A DNA stretch of 64,000 bases from Sphingobacterium detergens (GTDB lineage Bacteria > Bacteroidota > Bacteroidia > Sphingobacteriales > Sphingobacteriaceae), in NCBI RefSeq assembly GCF_003610355.1, contig NZ_RAPY01000009.1, forward strand, positions 51,380 to 115,379. The letters run 5' to 3'. Position 1 is the stretch's first letter; each line of letters begins with the position of its first letter. Both the position numbers and the translations under genes were made by a program. Below the pieces are notes generated by a model. That model worked only from the letters and a program-made list of their open reading frames with translations. It did no database searches and was not told where the DNA came from. Of this stretch, positions 17,084 through 25,524 are shown piece by piece.

Positions 17084-17461
17084 TTATGCACCTATAACAC
17101 TTTGAAGATAGACGATTGAATTTTTCCAGATTAATTTTCTGTTTTCCAAGTCCTCTTCTTTAGCAAAATCTATTATTTTAAGTGCGACGTCGTTTGTCAG
17201 CTCGTCTTGATCGATCTCTAGATCGAAGAAATAAGGATCATCATCGAGCCACTTAAAACGCACTGATTTGTTTTCTTTTGATGCTACGATTTTTGCGCGA
17301 TGCGGTTCATCGTCCCAAATGAAGGTGTAAACAGTGTCTTTGTAGTTTACATCGTCTGCAAACCATTGTGCCAGTTCGTTTGGTTCTTGCAAATACGGAA
17401 ATAAAATTCTAGGTGAAGAGTTGATGATATATTCTAGTTGGAATTTTATTTTATCTGCCAT
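17084..17461 (-). CDS. START-like domain protein (SRPBCC superfamily)
   Basis: 125-residue soluble protein predicted to have the helix-grip fold of the AHSA1/START-like group (FQLEYIINSSPRILFPYLQEPNELAQWFADDV at the N-terminus, written here in two overlapping known blocks: INSSPRILFPYL and NELAQWFADDV). These proteins bind hydrophobic ligands or act as Hsp90-type cochaperones in some lineages; the role of this bacterial version is not established. It starts 65 nt from the divergently oriented tRNA-Met gene. Length is normal for the family. Confidence 0.82.
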   Translation of the reverse strand: MADKIKFQLEYIINSSPRILFPYLQEPNELAQWFADDVNYKDTVYTFIWDDEPHRAKIVASKENKSVRFKWLDDDPYFFDLEIDQDELTNDVALKIIDFAKEEDLENRKLIWKNSIVYLQSVIGA

Positions 17462-17484
17462 AAAAATGTTTTTTTAAATTTTAG

Positions 17485-17514
17485 TTTGTTTAAATCAAAA
17501 ATAAGCTATATTTG
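17485..17514 (+). promoter_or_regulatory. Promoter of first tRNA-Met gene
   Basis: TTTG at 17485-17488, 18-nt spacer, TATATTTG at 17507-17514: a full match to the Bacteroidota TTTG / TAnnTTTG promoter, 12 nt before the tRNA. Confidence 0.8.
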
Positions 17515-17526
17515 CATTCCCAAAAT

Positions 17527-17600
17527 GGCGGGGTAGCTCAGATGGTTAGAGCGTTGGATTCATAACCCAAAGGTCGGCAGTTCGATTCTGCTCCCCGCTA
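17527..17600 (+). tRNA. tRNA-Met (CAT)
   Basis: 74-nt cloverleaf with a 7-bp acceptor stem (GGCGGGG with CCCCGCT), D-arm GCTC/GAGC, anticodon loop TTCATAA and T-arm CGGCAG/CTGCTC-type pairing with TTCGATT. CCA is not encoded. The G-U at the first acceptor position and the standard D-arm argue for an elongator-type rather than an initiator tRNA. A tRNA-Ile2 whose CAU is modified to lysidine cannot be excluded by sequence alone. Confidence 0.93.
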
Positions 17601-17851
17601 CAAATCTCTTCCCATTTTGCTTTTTATCGCATAAACTTATTATTTGTAATAATACATATTTATTTTGTTATTGCAAGTTTTTTTGTGAAAAGTTGAAGGC
17701 TTTTTCGTAAATATTTGAATTTAAAATCGTCCAAATCTTATGCCGAATTTTTTCCTAACTGAAACGCTATTTTACTTCGTTAAGAATGAGTTTGTTGAGT
17801 GGTATAATGATTTTTGAATAGGATAAATCGCTAAAAAAAATAAAAAAATCT

Positions 17852-17881
17852 TTTGAATTGACAGGCGAAGTGGTATATTTG
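17852..17881 (+). promoter_or_regulatory. Promoter of second tRNA-Met gene
   Basis: TTTG at 17852-17855, 18-nt spacer, TATATTTG at 17874-17881, 11 nt before the tRNA. Same spacing and same -7 sequence as the first tRNA-Met promoter. Confidence 0.8.
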
Positions 17882-17892
17882 CATACCGAAAC

Positions 17893-17966
17893 GGCGGGGT
17901 AGCTCAGATGGTTAGAGCGCAGGATTCATAACCCTGAGGTCGGCAGTTCGATCCTGCTCCCCGCTA
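17893..17966 (+). tRNA. tRNA-Met (CAT), second copy
   Basis: 74-nt cloverleaf nearly identical to the copy at 17527. The differences lie in the anticodon arm (CAGGA/CCCTG here, TTGGA/CCCAA there) with paired changes, plus single changes after the anticodon stem and in the T-arm. CCA is not encoded. It has its own promoter and terminator, so the two copies are separately transcribed. Confidence 0.93.
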
Positions 17967-17974
17967 CTTTTAAA

Positions 17975-18009
17975 AAGGAAAGTCTAAATATAGATTTTCC
18001 TTTTTTTTT
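17975..18009 (+). terminator. Terminator after second tRNA-Met
   Basis: 12-bp stem 17975-17986 / 17991-18002 with one G-T pair and a 4-nt loop, followed by a run of T. Confidence 0.8.
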
Positions 18010-18314
18010 GAACCATTTTTGAAATAACCTTAGATTAGCACAGTATTTTTTGGGAATTTTCTTTAAGCGTGACTCTTGTTTAGGCTCTAACACTTAGGTA
18101 CTAAAGGATCCACGGGATTACGTACTAGTGATCTGATGTTATACAATAATGATTTCACCCTAAAGGTTGCCTAGCAATGGCCATATGTTGGTGATCAAGC
18201 TTTGTTTTGTAACACAATTCCCACGTATATCATGCCCGATGCACCCTGATGATAGGTTGTGACATTAAATTCATGTATATTTATGCGGTTTCTTACCTAT
18301 TATTTTTTACTATA
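18010..18314. other. 305-nt intergenic region, nothing recognised
   Basis: Between the tRNA-Met terminator and the PNGase F-like gene. I see no open frame with coding character, no tRNA-like fold, no duplicated tRNA end that would mark an integration site, and no clear TAnnTTTG box. Confidence 0.5.
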
Positions 18315-20231
18315 ATGAACTTCAGACCTATTCTTATTCTAGTGTGGCTTATCATCGGTTATCATGCTATTGCGCAAAAGAAAGCAATAAGCCATGTTGT
18401 CACGCACAACCGTACTACGATTATTTGTGATGCTGCTAAAGGTGAAAACCCTTATCCAGCATGGGGGGTATTTCCAAAAGCCGAATACCCCGTAAGAAAA
18501 ATAACCATGCATGTCACTTTGGGAAGTCCTGACAGCTTAAACACTGCACATTGGGATTATTTGGATCATATCGTGTTGAGACGCAAAGGAGGAGCAAAAG
18601 GAGAGGTGCTGAACTATGAATTGGGCCGGATGCTTACCCCCTATGGGAGCATTTATAACAAAGGGTGGAACTGGAAGTGGCAGGTGGATGTGACCGACTT
18701 TGCCCCTTTTTTGAGAGATAGCGTTGAGATTGTATATGTACATTCGGGTTTTGAGGATAAAACAGTCGGTTGGGCACTTAGCATAGATTTCGAAATTCTA
18801 TCAGGACCTCCAGTTGTTACACCTCTTGGTATAACACCTTTGTGGAATAAGGGCTATAAATATGGCGATCCCAACGAGAAGATAGAGGAGAATTTATTGC
18901 CGGTAACTTACGAATCGCTTGGGCAAGCAGCCTTAAGCCGTATACGTATTCAGCATACAGGACATGGTATGGACAAACCTCGTGGTTGCAGTGAGTTTTG
19001 TACACGATGGCGTGAACTCATGCTCGACGGAAAGGTCGTTGACCTGCGGGATATGTGGAAAAAGTGTGGCGATAACCCTTTATACCCGCAAGGCGGAACA
19101 TGGATCTTTGACCGGGCGTATTGGTGTCCCGGTGATCTGCAGCAACCTGATGTAATCGATATATTCACAAAGCCGGGCCACCATACTGCAGCACTGCGAA
19201 TGGAACCCTATACTGCTTCAAGCAATATACAGGCGGTTGAAAATATCTCAGCTTACTTGTTTCATTATTCGAAACCCAAGCAAAAAATAGATGCAGTCGT
19301 TGAATCTATTATGGTACCAAACGACGAGAAACGTTTTTCGAGATTAAACCCAGCCAGTTCTGGCCCACGGATATCTTTCAGAAACCTCGGGGCAGATCCG
19401 TTGCATTCGCTTACAATTGTGTATGGAACGAAGGGATTTCCTTCTAAAACATTTCATTGGAAGGGAAATCTTTCTTTTAATCAAGTGGCAGATGTATTGC
19501 TACCGGGGGAAATTCAGGAAAAAGATGGTGAAAATGTCTTTCATGTGGCGCTTATCAAACCGAATGGTAAGAAAGATGCATGGTCAGAAGACAATGAAAT
19601 GGACGTTGTTTTTACAGCACCAGAGAAATTTCCCAATGAATTTGTTGTGAAATTTCTTACAAATAAAGCACCTCAAGACAATAGTATTTCTTTAATAAAT
19701 GCTCAACAGGATACCGTTTTCCAAAAGAAGGCAGCACAGTTGACTGCGCTCACACTTTATACTGATACGATACGCCTTGCTGCAGGCAATTACTCCTTTC
19801 GCCTAATAGATACCGCTGGAAATGGACTACAGTTTTGGGCACAACCCGAAAACGGAGATGGTTATCTTCGCATCTTCGACCTGAAAGGAAACCTTATTCA
19901 TGCATTTGAAAGTGATTGTGGAGTGGGTGAAATGTTTAGTTTTAAGGCTGTTCCGGGATTTGAAATGGATACAATAAAGGCTCAATATGCATTCTCCCTG
20001 TATCCAAGATCGGTGGTTGACCAAACGCAGTTAAATGTGGTATCCAATAAACAGAGCGATATGACCGTGCGGATAACGGTTGACGGTGTGCTATGGCAAA
20101 AGCATGAATATAAAGCTGTTAAGAATGCAATATTCAACTATGATCTTAATCATCTTCCTAAAGGAAGGATAATTGTAGAAGCTTTTATGGATGGTATCAG
20201 TCGGTTTAAAGGACGGATCAATAAAAAGTAG
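18315..20231 (+). CDS. Peptide-N-glycosidase F-like secreted protein with T9SS-type tail
   Basis: 638-residue exported protein. Signal peptide ~1-21. Residues ~25-165 and ~170-340 resemble the two jelly-roll domains of PNGase F, which cleaves N-glycans from asparagine: AHWDYLDHIV carries Asp81 (aligned with catalytic Asp60), CSEFC carries Glu227 (aligned with Glu206), and DRAYWCPG is a hallmark of the second domain. The position matching Glu118 appears to be His143 (VYVHSG). A ~290-residue C-terminal extension of unknown function follows, and the last ~80 residues (FSLYPRSVVDQ, then LPKGRIIVEAF, ending RFKGRINKK) look like a type A sorting domain for type IX secretion. The ATG at 18315 begins a normal signal peptide; upstream in-frame starts are possible. 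Confidence 0.85.
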   Translation: MNFRPILILVWLIIGYHAIAQKKAISHVVTHNRTTIICDAAKGENPYPAWGVFPKAEYPVRKITMHVTLGSPDSLNTAHWDYLDHIVLRRKGGAKGEVLNYELGRMLTPYGSIYNKGWNWKWQVDVTDFAPFLRDSVEIVYVHSGFEDKTVGWALSIDFEILSGPPVVTPLGITPLWNKGYKYGDPNEKIEENLLPVTYESLGQAALSRIRIQHTGHGMDKPRGCSEFCTRWRELMLDGKVVDLRDMWKKCGDNPLYPQGGTWIFDRAYWCPGDLQQPDVIDIFTKPGHHTAALRMEPYTASSNIQAVENISAYLFHYSKPKQKIDAVVESIMVPNDEKRFSRLNPASSGPRISFRNLGADPLHSLTIVYGTKGFPSKTFHWKGNLSFNQVADVLLPGEIQEKDGENVFHVALIKPNGKKDAWSEDNEMDVVFTAPEKFPNEFVVKFLTNKAPQDNSISLINAQQDTVFQKKAAQLTALTLYTDTIRLAAGNYSFRLIDTAGNGLQFWAQPENGDGYLRIFDLKGNLIHAFESDCGVGEMFSFKAVPGFEMDTIKAQYAFSLYPRSVVDQTQLNVVSNKQSDMTVRITVDGVLWQKHEYKAVKNAIFNYDLNHLPKGRIIVEAFMDGISRFKGRINKK

Positions 20232-20238
20232 TCGTGAA

Positions 20239-20271
20239 ATACACAGGCCCCATTTTCTGGAGCCTGTGTAT
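20239..20271. terminator. Bidirectional terminator
   Basis: 10-bp perfect inverted repeat 20239-20248 / 20262-20271 with a 13-nt loop, between the convergent PNGase F-like and ABC permease genes. Confidence 0.6.
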
Positions 20272-20284
20272 TCATGGTAATTTC

Positions 20285-21961
20285 TTAATTATCATCAAAG
20301 GCCAGGCTTTTCCAATCCTCTTTTTGTAAATATTTGAGCATGATAAAAAACAATATCCAGGCGAGTACTGCCAGCCCCCAAATCAATAGTTCATACTGAA
20401 AGATAACTTTATGAAGATAGCCCAAAAGTCCGAGTAAACCTAAGATCAATAAGTTGACCAGTGCTTTTGAACTGGATTGACTCGCTTTGGAAAAAGGGTA
20501 GTTTTTTACGAGAAAGAGCATGATCAGGATACTTTCGATTCCGCCAACAGCCGACGAAAGCAATAAGTCATTTATGGAGCTGATACCGAATAGAGGAACA
20601 CAAATGCAAAGAAATAGAACATTAAATGGTAGTACGTATTTAATAAGACATGCTTTAAGTACACCGGTCATAAATTGTCCCGGACGATCTATTGGTGTGA
20701 CATAATAGATCCAAGCGGCCTTATATTTATTGCTCTGTGTGATCAGCTGAAATACAGTCAATATGGTTAGTAGTGAGAGGTAAAACATAACGATATATAA
20801 GCCAGATTCCCCTAACTTAACCAGCTTTTCTCTTATCGGCAGGCCTTCACCAGTCCGTAAAAATAGAAATACAAAATAGATGGGTAAATAGGCCAAAGAG
20901 GGGTAAAGCTGCTGCTTAAATTCCCTTGTTTTTGAACTTATAAGCCATACAATACTAAACCCAGCCTCTTCAAGAGGAGATGAGCACAGCTTTGTTCCTA
21001 ATTTTTTATATAACGGGCGTTTTGTGAGGTTTTGCGAAATCACTTTTGATTCAGGTAAAGGTGCATCTGCACTGGCTAGAGCGGCTATTTTTGCGTTAAA
21101 ACCCCTAGAGAATAACTGTGTACAAGCATAGATCCCAAAGAGCGGAACAGCTATACCCAAAACAGAAAATAGGGTGATCTGTAGACTATGGTCACCCAAA
21201 AGCAGAGATTGAAAAGAAGCAATCCAGGTACTGGGAAATAACCAAAGGAATTTGAGCTGTTCAATGGTCAATTGAGACTCGACGATTGTTTGAATCAGAT
21301 TGGGGCCAAGGTAATAGGCTAAAAAAATGATCATTGAAAGCCCAATTTGTAGATAGGTAATAATGTCTTTAAATTTTTGGATGGGTAGATATTTGATACT
21401 TATTAGATAGAAGCCGTTGACGAATACCAATGCTACAAGTGTGCTTAATAGCAGTTGTACAACCAGTAGAAAAATGGCGATAATATCCCAGTTGAAGAAC
21501 ACATAGATTAAAAGTGGCAAGCATAATGCAATGACCTGATTGAAAAGTTTAATGGCAATAAATGTTATTCGCGATAATGCTATCGTTCGATCGTTGACCG
21601 GCTTGGGCATAATGATGTATTGATCCCTGGTATCCAAAAGTATGGGCGAAAAGTCCGACACTAATGTAATGCTCAGCATGCTGATAAAACAAAGCAGCAT
21701 AATTGAAAGAGCCAAGTAGCGATCCGGAATTAGAATTAGAATAACCATGAACATCAAACCAATGATCATATACAAGATAAACTGTATAATAGAGGACGAA
21801 GAGGAAGACTTTCCTGTATTCCGTTTCTTAAATGTGATTGGCTTTCTGTTATCTAGGGTAACTTTAGTCTCTAAAATAATTTTAAACTGTGCAAAGTTTA
21901 CCCCCAAATTTTCCCATACTCCCCTAAATAGAAGAATAAATCGTAAGATATATCTTTCCAT
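20285..21961 (-). CDS. ABC-2 type exporter permease
   Basis: 558-residue integral membrane protein with about twelve hydrophobic segments, no recognised soluble domain, and a Ser-run (SSSSSS) in the N-terminal cytoplasmic part. The ATG at 21961 follows the ATPase stop codon after one nucleotide, so the pair is translationally linked; the longer frame starting at 22003 would overlap the ATPase. Blocks such as LLDTRDQYIIMPKPVNDRTIALSRI resemble large Bacteroidota ABC-2 permeases. The exported substrate is unknown. Confidence 0.85.
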   Translation of the reverse strand: MERYILRFILLFRGVWENLGVNFAQFKIILETKVTLDNRKPITFKKRNTGKSSSSSSIIQFILYMIIGLMFMVILILIPDRYLALSIMLLCFISMLSITLVSDFSPILLDTRDQYIIMPKPVNDRTIALSRITFIAIKLFNQVIALCLPLLIYVFFNWDIIAIFLLVVQLLLSTLVALVFVNGFYLISIKYLPIQKFKDIITYLQIGLSMIIFLAYYLGPNLIQTIVESQLTIEQLKFLWLFPSTWIASFQSLLLGDHSLQITLFSVLGIAVPLFGIYACTQLFSRGFNAKIAALASADAPLPESKVISQNLTKRPLYKKLGTKLCSSPLEEAGFSIVWLISSKTREFKQQLYPSLAYLPIYFVFLFLRTGEGLPIREKLVKLGESGLYIVMFYLSLLTILTVFQLITQSNKYKAAWIYYVTPIDRPGQFMTGVLKACLIKYVLPFNVLFLCICVPLFGISSINDLLLSSAVGGIESILIMLFLVKNYPFSKASQSSSKALVNLLILGLLGLLGYLHKVIFQYELLIWGLAVLAWILFFIMLKYLQKEDWKSLAFDDN

Positions 21962-21962
21962 A

Positions 21963-22739
21963 TTATTGAATAGCGGTGATGATGTCAGATGCATCCAATG
22001 CATCGTTGTCGGTATTGGTTAATTTTGCAAATATGTGCTCAAGTGATTCGTTGGGATTTGACTTCAATTCGTCAATCGTTCCATCCGCAATAATACTCCC
22101 CTGACTGATCAGGAGGATTCGATCGGATACTTTTTCAACGACATCCATCATGTGTGAGCAGTAAAAAATAGTCTTACCTTCTTTAGCGAGTAATGATATG
22201 AGTTCCTTCACGAAGATTACCGCATTGGCATCTAGCCCAGACAGGGGCTCATCCAGGATGATGATCTGCGGATTATGGATAATACCGGATATAAGGAGCA
22301 CCTTCTGACGCATACCTTTGGAAAAGGTATCCATTCTATTATTCGCATTTACGGCTAGACCGAATGCGCTTAATAATTTGAGGGAACGTTCCTGGATCGT
22401 ATGATCCTCCATACCATATAATTTTCCGACAAAATCGAGATATTCCATTGGGGTCAACACTTCGTAAAGTTCCGCATTTTCAGGAACATACCCGAGTTGA
22501 GATTTTATGGAAAGGGGATCCTTTTGAATATCGATACCATTGATCTCAACTTTACCGGTGAAATCTTCAATCAATCCCGTCAATATTTTGACCGTGGTAG
22601 ACTTTCCTGCACCATTGGGACCTATATAGCCAATGACCTGACCTGGAAATATATCCAGATTGATTCCCTTTAAAATTTCTTTTGTTCCGTATGATTTTTT
22701 TAGGTCAATGATACGAATGAGCGGCGACAAACCTTCCAT
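21963..22739 (-). CDS. ABC transporter ATP-binding protein
   Basis: 258-residue ATPase of an ABC-2 exporter. Walker A is GPNGAGKST (~38-46), the Q-loop region GYVPENAELY, the signature FSKGM in place of LSGGQ, Walker B IIILDEPLSG, and the switch His in YCSHMM. The weak signature motif is normal for this subgroup. It forms a two-gene unit with the permease directly downstream. Confidence 0.94.
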   Translation of the reverse strand: MEGLSPLIRIIDLKKSYGTKEILKGINLDIFPGQVIGYIGPNGAGKSTTVKILTGLIEDFTGKVEINGIDIQKDPLSIKSQLGYVPENAELYEVLTPMEYLDFVGKLYGMEDHTIQERSLKLLSAFGLAVNANNRMDTFSKGMRQKVLLISGIIHNPQIIILDEPLSGLDANAVIFVKELISLLAKEGKTIFYCSHMMDVVEKVSDRILLISQGSIIADGTIDELKSNPNESLEHIFAKLTNTDNDALDASDIITAIQ

Positions 22740-22805
22740 ATATTTAAATCTTCTAACGTAAACTTACATAAAAATATAGAGTTGCGGGCTTTATTTATTC
22801 AGAAA

Positions 22806-22827
22806 AAAGGAGTCCTAAGACTCCTTT
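22806..22827 (-). terminator. Terminator after acidic hypothetical gene
   Basis: 9-bp perfect stem 22806-22814 / 22819-22827 with a 4-nt loop, followed on the minus strand by a T-run (A-run 22803-22808). Confidence 0.75.
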
Positions 22828-22851
22828 CAAAACTACTTTATAATTGGAAAA

Positions 22852-23241
22852 CTACCTATCATTTTTTGGATATCCTTCTTCATCAAGATCATCTCTGAGA
22901 TCTTCTTCATTTTGGGCCAGCTTTTTATCTAAAGGGGATAGTCGATTGTGCTTGAAACTTTCGATTCGCATATGTGCATCCTCTAACTCATCTTCCTCTA
23001 AATCTTCACGATCAGCGTATTCATCTCCGACAAAAGGATTTGAATTATCATAAGTAGAGTCATCATCTATTGCACCTTCGGATAGAGTGTCATAATTTGC
23101 CGGATGATCGTAATCGGGATCATTATCGTCCACATCCAGCTCATAACTGTCCATATCTTTGTTATAAGCTAGATTTTGCTCCGAATCAGAGTAGTCAGCT
23201 TCGACTTTTCCCTTCGTCTTTTTATCTTCCGTGCTAGCCAT
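22852..23241 (-). CDS. Highly acidic hypothetical protein
   Basis: 129-residue hydrophilic protein with very high Asp/Glu content (DLEEDELEDAH, DVDDNDPDYDHP) and no signal peptide or membrane segment, probably disordered. The start MASTEDKKTKG at 23241 is preferred over the open frame seven codons upstream. A terminator follows. I do not recognise a family; similar acidic proteins occur in other Sphingobacteriaceae as far as I recall, but no function is known. Confidence 0.7.
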   Translation of the reverse strand: MASTEDKKTKGKVEADYSDSEQNLAYNKDMDSYELDVDDNDPDYDHPANYDTLSEGAIDDDSTYDNSNPFVGDEYADREDLEEDELEDAHMRIESFKHNRLSPLDKKLAQNEEDLRDDLDEEGYPKNDR

Positions 23242-23414
23242 AATCCTATGATTTATCTTCAATAATACAACAGGCAGCAGCGTGAAAAGTTTTAAAAAAT
23301 ATCAGAAGACTCCGGATGTAGTATATTTTTTTTAGCAATTGATAAATTCGCTAAAATAGTGATCATAAAGGCATAAAATTCTATCTGATAATGCAAACAA
23401 ATTGAAAACATCAT

Positions 23415-23431
23415 TGTTACTAATAGTAACA
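23415..23431 (+). promoter_or_regulatory. Palindromic operator-like site
   Basis: Perfect inverted repeat TGTTAC-TAATA-GTAACA, 17 nt upstream of the start of the 86-residue hypothetical gene. The size and symmetry suit a dimeric helix-turn-helix regulator; none is identified. Confidence 0.4.
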
Positions 23432-23447
23432 GTAAATCTTGGCCATT

Positions 23448-23708
23448 ATGATTTTCAAGCGTTTAAATTATCAGACATTACAGAGTTTGCGCCTACAGGG
23501 GTATAATATCTTATTGACCATCGGGCGTTCAGAAGATGAGAACCCAATTTATTTCCCCATGAAATTGGAATCATTCAATTCGACACAGACAAATACCAGT
23601 AGCGGACAAGAACGTACACTCCAGGGGCAGAAGATATTGATTCTCGACGAAGCGATCCAACGTTCGTTAAATAATGACCTCAATGGTGTCATTCAACTTG
23701 ACAACTAG
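23448..23708 (+). CDS. Hypothetical protein, 86 aa
   Basis: Small soluble protein with no signal peptide, no Cys cluster and no recognised domain (start MIFKRLNYQTLQSLR). The ATG at 23448 follows a palindromic site by 17 nt. Its last codons overlap the end of the convergent AraC-type gene by 4 nt. Coding character is plausible (ordinary residue composition, clean start) but function is unknown. Confidence 0.6.
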   Translation: MIFKRLNYQTLQSLRLQGYNILLTIGRSEDENPIYFPMKLESFNSTQTNTSSGQERTLQGQKILILDEAIQRSLNNDLNGVIQLDN

Positions 23709-24529
23709 CTGACTGTTTTTCTAGATTTTTTATAAGCACTTGGGGTTATATTTCTCTTTTTCTTATAAAAGTTGGTCAGGTGACTTTCATCGTTAAAACC
23801 TAGTTCATCCACAATCTGTTTCATGGTGTATTGGCTCGATGCCAACCTTTCTTCGATAAGTTGGGTACGAATATCGTCTATATACAGTTTATAACTTTTC
23901 TGGTATTTTTTCTTAAAAAAGGCGCCGAAGTAATTGGCCGAAATCTGAAAATGATCAGCTATATTTTTTATTTGTAGCTTGTCTGGGAAATAGATGTTTT
24001 GTTGGATATAAGCTTCTATTTCTTGAGACATGTCACGGGACTCATTGATCGGAAGATCCAGATCTTTTAATATATTTTCAATTAATGCAAAGAGTGACAT
24101 CACTTGATGAAAGACAAAGGTAGAGGTCGCTGCATTTTCAGATTCTTCCTGTTGATAGATTAAGGAGATTACTTTTTCTATTAATTTTCTATTCTCCTTT
24201 TTAAGGGACAGGCTTTTATTGCGTAGTGTTTCTGAATTGAAAATATCCTGAGGATTGTAAGATAAGCAAAAATTTTGTTGTATATGATGCAGATCTTTAA
24301 AGTAATGGCTTGAAAAATATAAAATAAATACACTTGAATCTTTCTTACTTTCAAGTATTTCTGAAGCGGTATTCAGGAAGAGCAGATTTTCTTTGAGAAA
24401 TTTTGCACCATTGTTTTTTGATACCAACGTGCCTTCCGAAATATAAGCCAATGCAAAATCAAAACCTAGTTCGCTTAGATCAATCTTTTGCTTATGTTTG
24501 ATTTTTTCGGGGAGAAAGGATAAATTCAT
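23705..24529 (-). CDS. AraC family transcriptional regulator
   Basis: 274-residue regulator. The N-terminal ~165 residues form an unrecognised sensing domain. The C-terminal ~100 residues hold the two helix-turn-helix units of AraC proteins: IKNIADHFQISANYFGAFFKK and MKQIVDELGFNDESHLTNFYKK, with the ITPSAYKK ending typical of the family. It lies 125 nt downstream of the SDR gene on the same strand. It may control the SDR gene or the small divergent-end gene, but nothing in the sequence proves it. Confidence 0.9.
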   Translation of the reverse strand: MNLSFLPEKIKHKQKIDLSELGFDFALAYISEGTLVSKNNGAKFLKENLLFLNTASEILESKKDSSVFILYFSSHYFKDLHHIQQNFCLSYNPQDIFNSETLRNKSLSLKKENRKLIEKVISLIYQQEESENAATSTFVFHQVMSLFALIENILKDLDLPINESRDMSQEIEAYIQQNIYFPDKLQIKNIADHFQISANYFGAFFKKKYQKSYKLYIDDIRTQLIEERLASSQYTMKQIVDELGFNDESHLTNFYKKKRNITPSAYKKSRKTVS

Positions 24530-24654
24530 TGTGTACTTGTAAATTTTGTTTTATCGAATGATAATCGATATGACAGCCAAATATCGTTATTTTGGATTAT
24601 ATCTTTTGACTTTTTAAAGAAAACAATGTGCTGTTGTAGGTTCCAGAAATAGGA

Positions 24655-25524
24655 CTAAGTACTTTTTGCACTTCGCGTCATTTTTTCGATATTATCCCAT
24701 TGTTCTTCAGGAATAATATCCAGACCATTAAATTCTCCTGCGCCTTTTAACCATTCTCCACCATCTATTGTTATGACATCGCCATTAATGTAGCTGGAAT
24801 AATCCGATACAAGATACGCCGCAAGATCAGCCAGCTCGTCTAATTGACCCAAACGTCCTAAGGGAATCCGTTTCGTAGGAGATAGTAGTTCTCCTAATTC
24901 ACCTGGTAGTAGGCGCTCCATGGCACCTGAGGTCTGAAACGGACCGGGGGCAATTGCATTTAAACGTATTCCTTTTTTTCCCCATTCAACAGCAAGGGAT
25001 CTTGTCATAGCCAATACACCAGCCTTGGCTGTCGCGGAAGGAACAACATAACCAGATCCTGTCCATGCGTAAGTCGTTACAATGCTAAGCACCGTTTTAT
25101 TTTGGTCCTTATTTTCAATCCAACGTTTGCCCAATGCTAATGTGTAATTTATACTACCCTGAAGTACAATTCCGATGACAGACTCAAAAGCACGATGACT
25201 AAGCCGCTCGGTAGGGGATATAAAATTTCCTGCAGCATTGTTGATTAGGATGTCGATCCCGCCCAATTGTTCGTAGCCATAAGCTACTACACGCTCGACA
25301 TCTTCATAATTACGTACATCTCCAGCTATGGCCAGGCATGTGCCTTGGTGTTTTTCGGATAGTTCTTTTGCTGTATGTTGAATCACATCATCCTTTCGGC
25401 TGCTGATCAAGCACGAAGCACCCAGCTCTAGGAAATAATCAGTCATCGCTTTTCCTAGCCCAGTACCACCACCTGTAATTAGAATGCGTTTGCCTTTTAG
25501 TGCACCTTCTTTTAACATGCCCAT
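24655..25524 (-). CDS. SDR oxidoreductase, 2,4-dienoyl-CoA reductase-like
   Basis: 289-residue short-chain dehydrogenase. The cofactor motif ITGGGTGLG is at ~16-24 and NNAAGN at ~97-102. Where classical SDRs have YxxxK, this protein reads SATAKAGVLAMTRSLAVEWG, with the active-site Tyr replaced by Ser. That pattern, together with AIAPGPF, is what I know from the NADPH-dependent 2,4-dienoyl-CoA reductase group (DECR), which uses a different Tyr/Asn arrangement. It likely acts on polyunsaturated acyl-CoA during beta-oxidation. Two in-frame ATGs (25524, 25518) compete; the longer is given. Confidence 0.85.
   Translation of the reverse strand: MGMLKEGALKGKRILITGGGTGLGKAMTDYFLELGASCLISSRKDDVIQHTAKELSEKHQGTCLAIAGDVRNYEDVERVVAYGYEQLGGIDILINNAAGNFISPTERLSHRAFESVIGIVLQGSINYTLALGKRWIENKDQNKTVLSIVTTYAWTGSGYVVPSATAKAGVLAMTRSLAVEWGKKGIRLNAIAPGPFQTSGAMERLLPGELGELLSPTKRIPLGRLGQLDELADLAAYLVSDYSSYINGDVITIDGGEWLKGAGEFNGLDIIPEEQWDNIEKMTRSAKST

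Noticed and set aside
17527..18314. tRNA-adjacent PNGase F-like gene as a genomic island integrated at tRNA-Met
   Set aside because: No integrase, no direct repeat of the tRNA 3' end after the gene, and the second tRNA copy is a full gene with promoter and terminator.
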